Origin: Phytophthora hibernalis
Lineage: Eukaryota; Oomycota; Peronosporomycetes; Peronosporales; Peronosporaceae
Direction of reading: 5' to 3'
Length of the DNA: 64,000 nt
NCBI GenBank assembly: GCA_012656075.1
Contig: JAAKBF010000103.1
Coordinates: forward strand, 124,001 to 188,000
Notes under the pieces: model-generated
The model's database searches: none
Seen by the model: only the letters and a program-made list of their open reading frames with translations
Told to the model about the DNA's origin: nothing
Part shown: piece after piece, positions 1 through 12,038 of the stretch
Layout: every line of letters starts with the position of its first letter
Position numbering within the stretch: the stretch's first letter is position 1
Translations under genes and position numbers: made by a program

Positions 1-443
1 TGAACGACCTGTCTCTGCTCTTCTTCCTTCCGCAGTCGCTCCTGCTCCTTTAACCGCTTGGAATGCGCCTGACCAGCCGCGTATGCGTCCTCTGACGCCT
101 GTAGCAGCGACGTATTATCCGGTTCCAGCTTCAGACCTTCATTATACGTCGCCCGCGCTGCGTCGTAGCGCTGCAGTGCATGCTGAGCCGCGCCCTTGCG
201 GCTGTAGCCTTTCCACCAATCAGGTTTGAGCTCGATACACCTCTCGGCGTCCTTCAGAGCCTTGCCGCGTGCGTCTCCCAGCGCCAAATAGGCCGCCGAC
301 CGGTTGCTCAGGTACACGGCGTTGTCCGGGTCCAGCTCCAAGGCACGCGTGTACATGTCCACGGCCTCGGCGGGCTGCTTGGCGGCCAGCAGCCGGTTGC
401 CTTCCGCCTTGAAGCCCTCAGCTTGCGCTGCCCACTCCTCCAT
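1..443 (-). CDS. STI1: Stress-inducible protein 1 / Hsp70-Hsp90 organizing protein (5' part)
   Basis: The first about 147 residues of a TPR co-chaperone that bridges Hsp70 and Hsp90 in the cytosol; the gene runs off the left edge. Translation starts MEEWAAQAEGFKAEGNRL, which is the first TPR helix of STI1/HOP, and continues through NAVYLSNRSAAY and KPDWWKGYSRKGAA, the classical TPR2 and TPR3 helices of the TPR1 domain that holds the Hsp70 EEVD tail. It then enters a charged linker rich in Lys/Glu/Arg. The start ATG (443-441) is the only one that gives a full TPR1. It is divergent from the Ku80 gene, with 167 bp between the two starts. Family assignment rests on recognised TPR motifs; another TPR co-chaperone is possible but less likely. 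Confidence 0.85.
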   Translation of the reverse strand, partial: MEEWAAQAEGFKAEGNRLLAAKQPAEAVDMYTRALELDPDNAVYLSNRSAAYLALGDARGKALKDAERCIELKPDWWKGYSRKGAAQHALQRYDAARATYNEGLKLEPDNTSLLQASEDAYAAGQAHSKRLKEQERLRKEEEQRQVV

Positions 444-610
444 GACAAAATGCCACAAAAGTGAAAACCCTTTGAAAAGTGTAAACCCTTTGAAAATGAT
501 ATAAACAACTTTGTAAGGCGATAACCTAAAACCCCTTGCAAGACGATATGTAATGGTATCATATTACGAAGGGTTGCACTTGGATACAAAGTCATTCCGC
601 ATTCTGCAAG

Positions 611-3239
611 ATGTCGCGCGCTAAGGTGCGTGGTGTAGGTGGTGGCTGGTTGTTGCTGTGTATGACTGAGTGTGTGTGTGAAGGAAGCTGTGGTGGTGCT
701 GCTGGACGTGGGCGCCTCCATGCGCGTGCCGCTGCGTGAGCGCGTGGGCGACAGGAGCCGACAAGCTGCCGACGACCTGCAGCACACGCGCTTCGCTGCC
801 GCCGTCGCTGCCGTCGAGAGTGTTGTTCAGCAAAAGGTAAGAAATAAATATCTTAAATGTAAATTATATAATGCGGAGAGGTGCTAATTGTTTCTTCTTT
901 GTGATGTAGCTTTTCTTCAAACCCAAGGATGAAGTGGGCATCGTCGCGTACGGCTCGGAAGGTCTGCTGTTTGTCAAATATTATATTTATGCATAAGTAT
1001 TTAATTAATTGCTGACTGAGGCAGATACGGACAACCAGCTGAACGAAGAGCAGGGCGCGGACGAGTATCGCAGTGTGCAGGTGGTGAACTCCATCGACGC
1101 GCCGACGCTACACATGGTCAAGAGACTGCGAGAGTTGAAGCCCTCCCAACCGGACCAGGCCAAGGTAGACATCCTGGACGGGATGATTGTGGCGCTGGAC
1201 TTGCTGTTCCGTCGGACGGATGGCAAGAAGTACGACAAGCGGCTGATGGTGATCACGGACGCGGCGACCAAGATCGCGGATGCTGGAGACTTGGAGTCCA
1301 TTGTGGCGATGATCCAGAACATGGACGTCAAGCTCCAAGTGATGTCAGTACTGCTGGATTACTTGTAGTTTGAGATGGTGGTCACTGATGTTTTATCTTG
1401 TTGTCCACGCAGCGGTCTGGATTTCCAGCATACGACAACCAAGCCCATACAGGAGCAGGATGGAGACGAAAAAATGCCAGAGGCAGTCGTTAAGGCTGAA
1501 ACTCCGACAACAGAGCCAAGTGAAACAGAACGTATCAAGGTAGGCTTCTGTGGTCTGGCTCATGCTTTTATTTTTCGTCTAGCTCAATGAAAAACATTTT
1601 GTGATACGGCAGGCCGAGAACGAGAAAATGCTCGTATCGATCGCGAATGAAGTCGGTGGTGAAGTGTGCTCGGTAGCCAAGCGCATGCAGCTGCTTGCAC
1701 AGGGTATGAAGAAAACGGTAGCCTTGACGACAAAGTTCCGTGGCCCTCTGGAGTTTGGAGACAGCTTGAGAATCCCTGTGTATTGCTACCTGAAGACCAA
1801 AACAGCGACGTTGCCGACGCTTTCAAAAGAATCGCAGAGCTCTTACGAAAAGGAGACGGCAGGAAAAGTTAAGCTCGACCGACGCTACACATCGCCGCAA
1901 AATATTGACGAGGAAGTCCCTCCAGACCAGCAGGTAAAAGCTTATCGATACGGCGCGGAGAAAGTTCCCTTCGCCTCGGCAGACGTGGAATTTTTCAAGT
2001 TTCAGACTGAAAAATCGTTGAAGGCGCTGGGATTTTTGGATAAGGCACAGATCAATCACGCGAAGTTTGTGGCTGGCACCGATATCTTCATTGCTGATCC
2101 AGGAAAGCCGCACGCGGCGCAGTGTTTCGCTGCGCTGATTGATGCAATGGTAGAGCTTGATCAGGTGATAATCGCCCGCTTCGTAGCACGAAAGAATGCT
2201 GCTCCCAAGATCGTAGCGCTGATTCCCCACGCACCGTCTTCACATGGTGAAAACTACTACGCGATGTGGTCGCAACAGTTGCCGTACGAGGAAGACATGC
2301 GAAACTACGAGTTTGCTCCCTTGAAAACCCGCAAGTATGCTCCTTCCGAGGAGCAGCAGTCGCTAGCTGACAAGCTGGTCGATAGTCTGAGCATCCGTGG
2401 TGACAAGGCCGATGAAGTGAGTGCGTGCTTCAACCCAGTGGTCCGTCGTTTCTTTCATGCGGTGTCCACACGGGCTCTAAACGAGTCTGCCGGGGTCCCA
2501 CCGCTTCCAGCGTACATAGAATCTAAGTTGAAGATGGATCCGTCGAGACAAGAAAAATCTCGACTCTCATCGAGAGCTTTGGCGACGCTTTTCAGCTGAA
2601 AGAAGCAGTGAAAAAGCCAAGGACCGCAAGAAGAAGTCATTTTGGAGCGATGTCCCTAGTGACTCGGTGAAAGAGGAAGATCTCAAGGAGGAAGAAGACG
2701 ATGCCGCAGGAGGAGATGCAGGCTCCGATTTGGAGCTTGATTTGGATGAGCTACTGGATGGCGGTGACGTAACCAGTGTGGGCTCGATGAACCCCATTGC
2801 TGACTTCGAGGCTTTGGTCGAGTCTTCCCAGTCGAAAGCGAGTCGTCGTCAGCAGCTCACGACCGCTGTCACTGGTATGGAGACTCAAATTGAGAAGTTC
2901 CTAAGCCAGAGCTCAGAGTTCTTCCCTAAAGCGCTCCAGTGTCTAGCTCATTTCCGTAAGCGAAGCAGCGAGATCCAGTACTCTACTCAATTCAACGAGT
3001 TCCTGACCAAGTTAAAGACAACGTTGATCGAAGACTCCGAGGCGTGGAAGGCTGTGAAGGATGCAGACATCTCCTTGCTGAGCACCGCAGAGGATCCCAG
3101 TCTCGACGTTTCACCGGCAGAAGCCCGCGCGTTCCTGTACGGAGAGGAAGAAGTGGACGTCAATTTGGCCGCTGCTTCGCTGTCGTCTCAGGTCGAGGCG
3201 ATGGAGGACGACGACGACATGTTCGCCGACTTCGAGTAA
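611..3239 (+). CDS. KU80: Ku80 DNA end-binding subunit (XRCC5)
   Basis: Ku80 subunit of the Ku70/Ku80 ring that binds double-strand ends for non-homologous end joining and telomere protection. Exons: 611-625, 684-836, 910-961, 1025-1343, 1413-1539, 1613-3239; introns of 58-73 bp have GT and AG ends and keep phase. The N-terminal vWA-like domain is seen in VVVLLDVGASM and VDILDGMIVALDLLF. The Ku core beta-barrel follows (YRYGAEKVPFA, KALGFLDKAQI). The C-terminus is acidic and ends in DDDDMFADFE, as Ku80 tails often are. Two frame breaks lie close together at A-runs 2553-2557 and 2611-2615; one extra A in each would restore one continuous, family-like protein (ESFGDAFQLKEAVKK lies in the intervening frame). 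These are probably sequence errors, not a real pseudogene. Confidence 0.85.
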
Positions 3240-3341
3240 ACAAGACAGCCCAGAAGAGTACGTAGTGAGTCACTGCCTAACAGCACGAGGTTGCAAAACA
3301 AAACTTGATTCTATGGCACAGTTGCAAGCTTCTCCACCAGC

Positions 3342-4022
3342 TTATGCCGCTCCGGGGAACTCTGCCGCCGGGTCGTAGAACTTGGTGGGCGCCTTTCGCC
3401 TGGCGGAGCGGCGCACCATCGTGAAGCCGTCTTCGTCCACCAGAGGCTCGTCCGGTTCCTGCGTTCCGGTCTCCTCCGCGATGGCTCCCAGAGCCTCCGC
3501 GCTGCCTTCAGCCAGTCCGACGCCGTCGTCCTGCGTCTTCAATTTGGCAGCCTTCAGGTCGATGGGGAAGAGCGAGCGGATCTGGTCGTGCATGGCCTTG
3601 ACGCGGTCGTACTTGGCATTTTTGCACTCGTCCGCCAGCACCGTGAGCAGCTGCGCGACCTCCTCGACGCTGCCGTCCTCGCAGATGAGTCCGAACTCCG
3701 TCTCCACGTAACCGCCAATGTTGTCCGACATGGCGTCCGCGTACACCGCCTTGTTGTACTTGAAGACGTTGAGGACCTCCTCCAGCAGGATCTCGTACTT
3801 GCGTCGGGTGTCGCCGCCGCCCCATTCACCCTCCACGGCCATGCGCAGCGCCGTCCAGCGAGCCAGCGCCAGCTTCACGCTGTACTCGAAGTAGTCCCAT
3901 GGTGATTTGATGGTGCCGGCCTCGAACTGCTTCGAGTGCTCGTGGGCCACCGCCAACATGATGCTCTCCGGTGCGCTCATGTTATTCCTGTAGTATTTTG
4001 AAAGTGGATGGATTGCGGCCAT
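3342..4022 (-). CDS. TSR2: TSR2-like pre-rRNA processing protein / ribosomal protein escort
   Basis: 226-residue protein with the TSR2 core: a helical stretch FEYSVKLALARWTALRMAVE followed by the WGGG motif (EGEWGGGDTRRK), which in TSR2 is the binding site for ribosomal protein eS26 (Rps26). In yeast TSR2 keeps eS26 soluble and helps late 18S rRNA processing. After the core comes an acidic, low-complexity tail ending in a basic patch (RRSARRKAPTKFY). An internal ATG at 3980 (MSAPESIML) is a credible alternative start, since the first 14 residues are not conserved-looking. No intron or break is visible. It is convergent with Ku80, 102 bp apart. Confidence 0.7.
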   Translation of the reverse strand: MAAIHPLSKYYRNNMSAPESIMLAVAHEHSKQFEAGTIKSPWDYFEYSVKLALARWTALRMAVEGEWGGGDTRRKYEILLEEVLNVFKYNKAVYADAMSDNIGGYVETEFGLICEDGSVEEVAQLLTVLADECKNAKYDRVKAMHDQIRSLFPIDLKAAKLKTQDDGVGLAEGSAEALGAIAEETGTQEPDEPLVDEDGFTMVRRSARRKAPTKFYDPAAEFPGAA

Positions 4023-4244
4023 TCCTTGTTGCGAAAGACTTTTCGACCAATCGCAGTGGAGAGAGGTAAAACTGAAGTTGCAGACAAGTTCAACGTAACC
4101 AGGAGGACGCCGGAGGACGGATGAATACGCGAATCCGGAACTTTTTATATGGATGGATTATAGTACACTGGCCTGGCTGCTAGTTTAGCTCTCGAGGAGC
4201 CTCCGACGCTTTACGACGCACGAACAACAAGATCAACATGCCAG

Positions 4245-6115
4245 TTATTCAAGAAGCGACGACGACGCCGGTGTGCCGAACGGCCAGTCGGACGACCCTG
4301 CACTGATTCCACGGGTCTCTCTCGACTCGTGCATGTGTCGGAATTCGTCCGCTGCCGAGAGTTTGCGCGCTTGCAACACCAACTTCTGCTCGTCATGCAC
4401 CGCGCGGTCTAACCTTGCGTCCAACATGAGTGTGAGCTCCACAGCATCGCGAGCCGTGGCCTCGGCATCTTCGCGCGCTTCGATCGCGGCGGAAACGAGG
4501 CCCTTGGCCTCCTCAATCTGCTGCTCCTGCTCGCGTCCGTTCTTGCGCAGCACACAGATGAGCTCGATGAGATCAGAAGGCGTCGACTGCACTAGCGACT
4601 CCGGCAGCAGCGGGTCTGCCAGGTCTTCCAGGGAGTTTTTGGCCTTTTCCAGTTGTGTTGTCGACATGACAACGTCCAAGCCCTGCGTTTGGGTGACGCG
4701 CATCTCGGTGGTTCGAATGAACTCCCGGAACTGCTCCATCTCGCGTTTTTGCGCCTCCTCGCGCTCCTTCATCTGTTCAAGACGCTTTCGCGATCGTCGA
4801 GGGTGCAGCAACTTCTCCAGCGAGCCCTCCTCCTTGATGCTGCTAGAGATGTTGTAGCTCTCCCGGAAGCTGCCGACGCTGCTGCTCGTGTGCAGGCCAT
4901 ATGCCGAAGATCTTCCCGACGCCACACTAGCTCGGCTAGCGCTGCGACTCATCCTGGGGTTCTCCATGTGCTCCGACACTCGTCGCTGCACTTCGCGCTC
5001 GCACTCGAGCTCCTTGGCCTGTTTGTACATGCTGATCTGCTTCTCCATGGCCTCCACGACCTTCTGCGTTCGGTTCTGCACCTCCTGCTCGATCGTCTGC
5101 TCCATGTCTGCCTGTTTCCTCGCCTGCTCCGCTGTGACTTCCTCCAGTTGACGCAGACGGAACTGGAACTTCCTGTACTCGTCCGCGCCGAGTCGTACTA
5201 CGCCCGCGCTGCTATGCGAGCTGCTCGTGCGCCATGCGTCGCTGTCCGACTCGTACTCGTCACCTGAATCCTCGTCCTCCATGGCCAGGACCATTTGCTG
5301 GAACGCGCGACGTGTCTGCAGAGCTGCCACATTGGCCTCCGTCATTCTGGCCGAGCCAGACGAGGTCGACAGCTCTGAACTGCGGTTCGATGGAGACGGA
5401 ACAGAATTCTCCACTAACGCGGCGGGCACTGCAGTAATTGCCGTGGACGACTCGGAGATGCGCGCGTTCAGCAGACTGTGGCCGTCCGAGGAGCGAACCG
5501 ACGTGTTAGTGGCACGGAATCCGTCCACGAGGGACGTGCGCATGTCGCTCATGCGCTCGCTCATCCGTAAGTCGCTGGAGCTGGACGTGGTGCCTCGGTA
5601 CGCGTCGCTGTTGACGCGGTTCTTGTACGACATGGAGCATTGGAGCTGACGGTACTCGGCCAGACTGTTACGACTGCTGCGCGACGAGTTGTGTCCACTG
5701 TGGCGACTGTTGCGCTTGCTGGTGGCGCGACTCAAGGGGGTGAGTTGATCGAGTCTCTCGTCTCGGATCCCTCGGAGATCTCCGTGTCGTTCTCCCCTCC
5801 CGACAGGTTTTCGTGCAGTGTGGGGCTGGTACTGCGCAGCGTCGAGGCTGAAGACCGTGCGGACGACGAGAGCGCGGACGGCGGCGCCTTGGTGTTGAGC
5901 ACTACGGGCGGCGCCACGTCGGGCGCGCGACTCACGGGCTGCGTCTGTCGACGCGGCGGCGCCTTGCGGTCCGAGTGGCTGCTGTGGCTGCTGCTGAGGC
6001 TGGCGGACACGTCGTCGCTGGCGTCCGAGAGGTGGCGGTGGTGGTGCTTACGCAGCGAGAAGCGGTGCGACTTGGTCTTGGGCTTGCGCTCCGAGGACCG
6101 CGAGAAGAGCGGCAT
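4245..6115 (-). CDS. Ser-rich coiled-coil protein, function unknown
   Basis: About 620 residues when read across one frame break. The N-terminal 125 residues (from ATG 6115) are basic and very rich in Ser/His/Arg (SLRKHHHRHLSDASDD), likely disordered. After a Ser-rich middle, residues about 320-600 are strongly heptad-like and charged (VEAMEKQISMYKQAKELE, KREMEQFREFIRTTEM), so a long coiled coil is expected. The two halves lie in different frames that overlap at 5732-5735, exactly at a G5 run (5736-5740, C5 on the coding strand); one more base would join them, so a single gene is the simplest reading. I do not recognise a family. It could be a cytoskeletal or scaffolding protein, which is inference from composition only. 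Confidence 0.6.
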
Positions 6116-7044
6116 GCGCTTGTACTACGACCGGAGGCAGTAGTGGGTAGAGGTCTATGGCCCAATATCACGGTTTCTAAGGCGAGGAGTGGAGATTCTC
6201 CGACCTTGGCGGCGGATAGGAGCACGAAGCCGCGCAGTATGGAGAATGGCAAAAGCGACTGGCTTCTAAAAACGAGTGTTGGCGTAAAGGGCTCTTTTTG
6301 CGCCAATCGGAGAGGGAGAAAGGCCCGGATCCAGCCAATCGCACGGCCGCATGGCGTTTGCAACGGGGCGACCGGCCCAGCGAGATCGTCTCTTGCAAGG
6401 TGGCGCAAGTGTGTCTGCTTGGCGACCAGAGAGCGGAGCCACTCGCTCCCTTCCTGCACAGCGTACGGGTTTGCTGATGTTTGGCGTGATTGATTGCGAT
6501 GGAGTACTCAACATTGGAATACGCTCCGAGAGCTAAAATTTCGATGCCAGCCACGACCAGCTCCGGTCTAGCGTTGCAAATGGACCGAAATCAGGTTGAT
6601 GCGTCGCGGTGGAGCCGGCGCCAAGTTTAGTCGCTGGGTCGTTTCCTTCCGACGTCGCTCGCTCGGTCGATGTCGTCGCACCAGCACCGGCTTAAATAAG
6701 TCGCACCGACAGGGTGGTTTTGCGTGGGGCTCGGGCTCGCCTATATTACATGTATTAATATTAAAATAAGCAGCAGGCTGTCCTCGCCCGCAGGACAGTC
6801 CGCTATTAATAGGGCTGCACCTTCCAATTCAGCAGTAGAGCTGGTGCATCCGTTAGACAAGATACTGTCAACCCGAGACTTTTGCTCGAATTGCTCGATG
6901 AGTTGTCAACACGTGACCTTTCGATATAAACTGGTACAGGTTCCGACTTTATTTTACGGGTATCTCACTCATACTTACGCAGTGGCAACCGCTGTTTCTG
7001 AAGATGGGTTTTGGGAAGATATCACTTTCGCAGTGAAGTTGCCT
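6116..7044. other. Intergenic region, 0.93 kb
   Basis: No convincing gene here. Short open frames exist on both strands but none has family-like sequence, and the longest (6724-7140, +) runs antisense into the 3' end of the RhoGEF gene. The right part near 6490-6960 is AT-richer than the flanking coding DNA. The left part holds the promoter of the coiled-coil gene; no specific site could be defined by eye. Confidence 0.5.
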
Positions 7045-10000
7045 TTACACCTCGGCGGCGAACGAGCGCGTGACGCTCATGGTCGACTCGGCGCAGCTAT
7101 CGCAGACGCGCGACGCCTTCTTGCTCGAACTGTACGATAATGCCCACCGCCGCCTCGAGCAATTCCCGCAGACGAGCGACCCGCACAATCTGTCCAGCGT
7201 ACAAGCCAGTCATTTTTCCACAGCAACATACGAGTTAGCGATGCCACCACGAATGAACGACTCCAATGTGTCAAATGGGAGACAGCAGGAAGTAGTGGCT
7301 TCCGCCACCAACACCGAGCTCAGTTGTGTCCGTACCTGCAGTGGTGGCGCGGTCGATACACCGCAAAGCTGTGCGTGCAAATGGTACAGACGTTGGAGAT
7401 CTTGTCGAACATGAAGATCGGCGCCAACGTCGCCGTCTTGAGACTGCGGCGACGTAAGTCCAACTCGTTTCCCCCGAGATGCAATGAGTCAGTGCTCGAA
7501 CCCATTCGTCTCTCTCCGCTAGAGACACCGCCTCGAACACATACGTCACCTTCTCCAGCATCTTCTGTGGTGTTGAACAAAGCGGGTGAGCAAAATGAGT
7601 CGCTCCATGATTTGTCGCGAGTGCACGTTGATGTGAATGACTTACCGTGTCGTGCAAAAACTGCATATTGAAGAGCTTGTCCTCCTTGAAAGGAGCCACC
7701 TCGCACAGCTCGACGGGGATCGACTCCTCGGGCTGAGCAGTCTTGAACGTGGAGCCTAGTGTGATCGTTTGCAGCGTCAACGTGATCCACAGTCGCCGTG
7801 GCCTCTTGCCAACGCCGGAGCTAGACTTCGGGCTGGGGTTCGAGATGCTGCTACCGTTAGGCCCACTTGCAGTCGCCGTCCCACCACCAGACACATTCAG
7901 CCAACCGTTCTTAATAACGAAGCCTCCTTCTAGCTCATAGCCGCTGGAAATTTCATCCTCGTTGTCCACCAGTTGCTCCGACCGAACGCTGCCGCGCCGC
8001 GGTGGGTCTGACCTCGAAGATTCCGGTCAATGTAATCGCGAATGCTAGTTGTCCACGCTACTTTATCTTCCTCCGACTCAGCCAGCAAGATGAACGACTT
8101 GAGTGGGGAGTAGAAACAAAAAGCGCTACAGTTTTGTCAACCAGCAAGCGTTAGCAACTCATTTTCTTCACAAACCGGATGCGACTCACTTGTTCGAATT
8201 CCCGACAGTTGAAATGACACCCGGCATCGACTCCGTATCGTCCGCCACCTTGCACTCCCAGAGATCAATCATGCGGAACTTTTTGTGAAGGCCTCCTTGG
8301 CGTCCGTACACCATTGCTGAAACCGATTCACATGGAGCACATCGTTAGAAAGTTTATACCCAAGACCCATGCATGTGACTCACTTACCGTCTTCCAGCAG
8401 TACGAAGTAGTACGTCTGCACCTTGCTTCGACACACTTTGCGCAGCATTCCGTCACGCACGAAATGCCGATTGGTGATATCAATACCGACTTTGGCACTC
8501 ACGGTCGCCACAGTGCGTGCATTCTCACGCCTCTCACTGATCTCTTCGATTTTGCTCGCGACACGATCCACGCTGCGAATAGCTGCCTGCAACGGCACGA
8601 AATCTACATGCTCGGGTGGTGTGGATCCTAAAAGCTCCTCAAAGAGCATTTTATATCGCGGGATCCGCTCCACTGGCATGTTGAGGTAGCGCCTGAGGCG
8701 GGTTACATCGGCCTCAGGTGGCAGCTCACGCAGGAATCCAGAGAACTCAGGCGAGTCCAATGCGTTTAACGCTGCATTGTGGCGACTAGCGTAAGATGTA
8801 TAGAGCTGCATCAGCGGGGCGTACGCATGGAAGATGGCACCAGCGCGGTGCACACGTACGCCAGGAAATTCGACGGCATCCGCTTCTTTGCTATCTTCTG
8901 CGTGCGATGGTAGCGATGTTGCAGCACTGGTTTCTTCAAGATGGCGCGACAAATGATCCAAGAGTTGCTGGTTGAGCGTATAAATCTGATCCACACTGCT
9001 AAAAAAGATGGACAGATCAGCGTCCATGATCAGCTTGGGTGTAGGCGTAGATGCATTCGATAGAGAAGACGCCGAGTTTGCAGCTGCAGCAGCTACGCCG
9101 TAAGATGCTGTCAGCATACTGTGCAAACTGGCGCTACTTCCCAGCTCGTGTAATACCGATGCTTCCGCTGCTCCCTGCTCGACGATGGCCCCGGGCTGGG
9201 GCTGCACCCCCATGCCGACTAGCAGCAGTCAAAGGGCCACCAAGAACAGGGCGTAAAGATCCCCTGCGTTTGGTCTGGCGGCGTCGGTACATTTGCCGAC
9301 CTTCAAGCTGCCGTAGCAGCAATGGCTGCACGAAAAGCCGAATGCACTCACCCAAGGCCTGTACGTAGCTCTCCTCAGACCGAATAATCTCTTTCAGAAT
9401 TTGACGGCGACGACGTTCCAACAAGTACGCATCGCGGTCCTCTCCTGCAGCATGAGCAAGTTCCATTGACATATCGGCCTCTGTCGCTCTTCCACGGTCG
9501 AGGGACGACATGCGTTGCCTTCCAGCAGCTCCAATAAAACTCGGGCTAGAAATCATTGACATGGTGGCCCGCAAGTTGCTCGTTGGCAAAGTCATACTCA
9601 AACTTAAAATGCCGCTTTGTGCGAGAGAACCAGGAAAGTCCGTGACCCGCGAGCGCCGCATACGGTGCAATGCTTTATCCGCTGAACGCTGGATGGCAAC
9701 ACGCCAAGACACCTCTTCTTGAATGGTTGAAGCACACAAGATCCACTCGCTTTCATGCATCGTGGTCACCACGGACGATGATGAAGGTATCATCGATGGC
9801 GTTGGCGATGAGGTTGGTGCGGGGTGTAGAGGAGCGGGAGAAGTCGCTGAAACGGTATCGTCACAAGAGAGGGTAGGAATTTCAGGCTCGCGTCGGCGGA
9901 TACAGCGTCTCCGAACCGGGTGACAGCTTGCTTCAGAGGCGAGAGCTTTTTCATGATGTGCGGCCGAATCGAAGGTGGAGTCGATCGCCTGCCAAGGGGC

Positions 10001-12038
10001 TTGTCTTCTTGTGCTGTGTAGGTCCGCTGGTACCAGAATGGTTTTTGGGGTCAGTCTCATCATATTCGGTAGTCGAAATTTGAAAACAGAAACGATTCTT
10101 GTGCGCACGGCTGTCTGAGCGGTGAATGACAATGGCACCGGCAAGTGTAAGTTCATCAGTGCAGCACCGCAGTGTGGTTCCAGCACCTGTTCCTTGAGGT
10201 CCTCCAACAACAACAGAGCTACCACTTCCCGAGCTGGCAAATCCTGCACCATTGCCGTTTTGAACAACCTGCGTAGCACTCGAAGTCATCTCCGTCGTAA
10301 ACTGCTTCAGCACACCTGCACGAAGCTCGTAGTAGTGCTCAGTCCACTTATTGAAGCGACGACGACGCAGAACACCACGAAACTCCACCACCCGCGATAG
10401 CCAATGCATTGCAATTTGACGCACCAAGTCAAGAATTTTAAAGCAAGGACTGCACACGCGCTCGGGACGTGATGACTCTCCAACATACAGTGGTGCACGT
10501 CCCGAAGAGCAGGTATCGCATACCACAGTTCCACAGCGACGGCAATGATGCCGTCTTCGGTAGTAGGACCGGAATGATGCCTTGCAAATTGTGCACACCT
10601 CTGCAACTTCATCAGGGACCCAAAGTGCTGCAGCGTCAGCCGGACCCTCACAGAACTCAAGATCGTTCCCGTCACCGTCGACAGCATCCTTGAGCCCAGT
10701 CTGCTTTTTCTTCTGGGCTTCTTGTACAGCACTTGTAATAGCGTCAACCCACTCACGCTGCGCCTCTGGGGCCTCCGTAAACAAGATGAACGTTTTCTCT
10801 CGACTAGTCACAACAAAGCCGCAGTCCTTACGTACACGGCGTCGCGACTGTTGCTCAAAAAGAGCACTGATCGCTGCAGGTAACTCCGTCTTGACACCCA
10901 CTGCCTTCGAGTGCAAGTGTACAATTCGCCGCACACGGTATCCGCCGGTGATCAGCACGCCGCTGTACAGCAAAATGTCGTTGAAGAGATGGATCATGAC
11001 GTCCTCCTGTCGCTTCGTCGACATTTTCGTGAGCCTCCCTGACTTCAGTAGCCTCCTGTCCGCTGTAAACAGCGAAAGTTGGCCGGAAAACTTTTGCTGC
11101 GCTAGCAGAACAGTCTCGAGATTTTCCTGTCGGCGCACAGTCTCATTGATCAGCGACGCCGCGGCGCGTATGCGGTTCACCGCCTCTGTCAGAAAAGCTG
11201 CGTCGGGGTGTTCCGGCGGCGTCAGCTCGCACAATCTCTCCAGCAGCAATTTATAGCGCGGGATGCGCTGGATCGGCATGATTAACAAGCTCTCAAAGGG
11301 TTTAGTCGAGCAACTACGCGTCCGACACGTTTCCAGAAATTTAGAGAAGCCCAGACGTGTATCCCGGCCGAAATTTTGCAGCAGCCTCGCCACTTCCTCG
11401 TAGTCCTTGGCGTATCCTCCATAGAGCTTGAACAGCGGTGCGTAACGGCAGAAAACGGCTCCAACACCGTCGGCTTCACACTGCACTGCGACAGCCACCG
11501 GACTCTTGACGCTCTTGCGTTTACGCCGCGGCTTGTGCGTGAGCGTCAACGCCGCAGTCGCACGCCGCTCCACGATCTCCAGCAGGTCTGTCAAGAGCTT
11601 GGAGTTGAGCATGACGAGGTGGCGCAGGTTGTTGAAGAAGACGGCGATCTGCGCGTCCTCCATGATGGGGTGCGAATTGTCCTCGAGCGCCACGATGTAG
11701 TGGTCCAGCAGCGTGCGGATGTCGCTCACATAGCTCTTCTCCGTCTCGCAGATCTCCTCGATGACGCGCGCGCGTAGCCGCACCTGCTTGGCCGCGGGCG
11801 AGTCTTCGTCATGGTCCTCCTGGTTGTCCTCCTGACTGTCTTCTTGGCTGTCTTCATCTTCTTCATCGTCCTCCTCTGCATTGTCCTCCTGGTTGTCTGG
11901 TACCAGCTCCACTGTTAGGGACACACGACAGTCGCCTTCCAAGTCTTTCGGGTCGAACAGCACAACGCCCGGCGGCTTCTTGTGCGTGGAAGGCGCGTCC
12001 ACGCGCGGTCTGCGCGGAGCGGCTTGCGGGCTGCTCAT
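7045..12038 (-). CDS. Tandem DH-PH-FYVE-PH / DH-PH-PH-FYVE Rho guanine nucleotide exchange factor
   Basis: Very large RhoGEF, roughly 1,500-1,600 residues if read as one gene. First unit: acidic N-terminus, DH domain (RVIEEICETEKSYVSDI to MPIQRIPRYKLLLERL), PH domain, FYVE zinc finger (YRRRHHCRRCG, later RVCSPCF) and a second PH. Second unit: DH domain (LKEIIRSEESYVQALGE to MPVERIPRYKMLFEELL), PH, second PH (KNGWLNV to ERDEWVRAL) and a C-terminal FYVE (PRHHCRLCGSLVCGNC). DH activates Rho/Rac GTPases; PH and FYVE bind phosphoinositides, so an endosomal or plasma-membrane site is likely. Introns near 7190-7335, 7588-7647, 8114-8182 and 8316-8396 keep the reading. Frame breaks: T-run 10042-10046, C-run 7471-7475, about 8004-8006, and one near 9211 that an intron ending there could equally explain. 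The PH that spans the first break ties both units together; two separate genes remain possible. The start chosen is MSSPQAAPRRP; the frame stays open upstream to 12413. Confidence 0.65.

Noticed and set aside
10582..11256. 224-residue open frame on the plus strand
   Set aside because: Antisense to the FYVE/PH/DH coding sequence of the RhoGEF.
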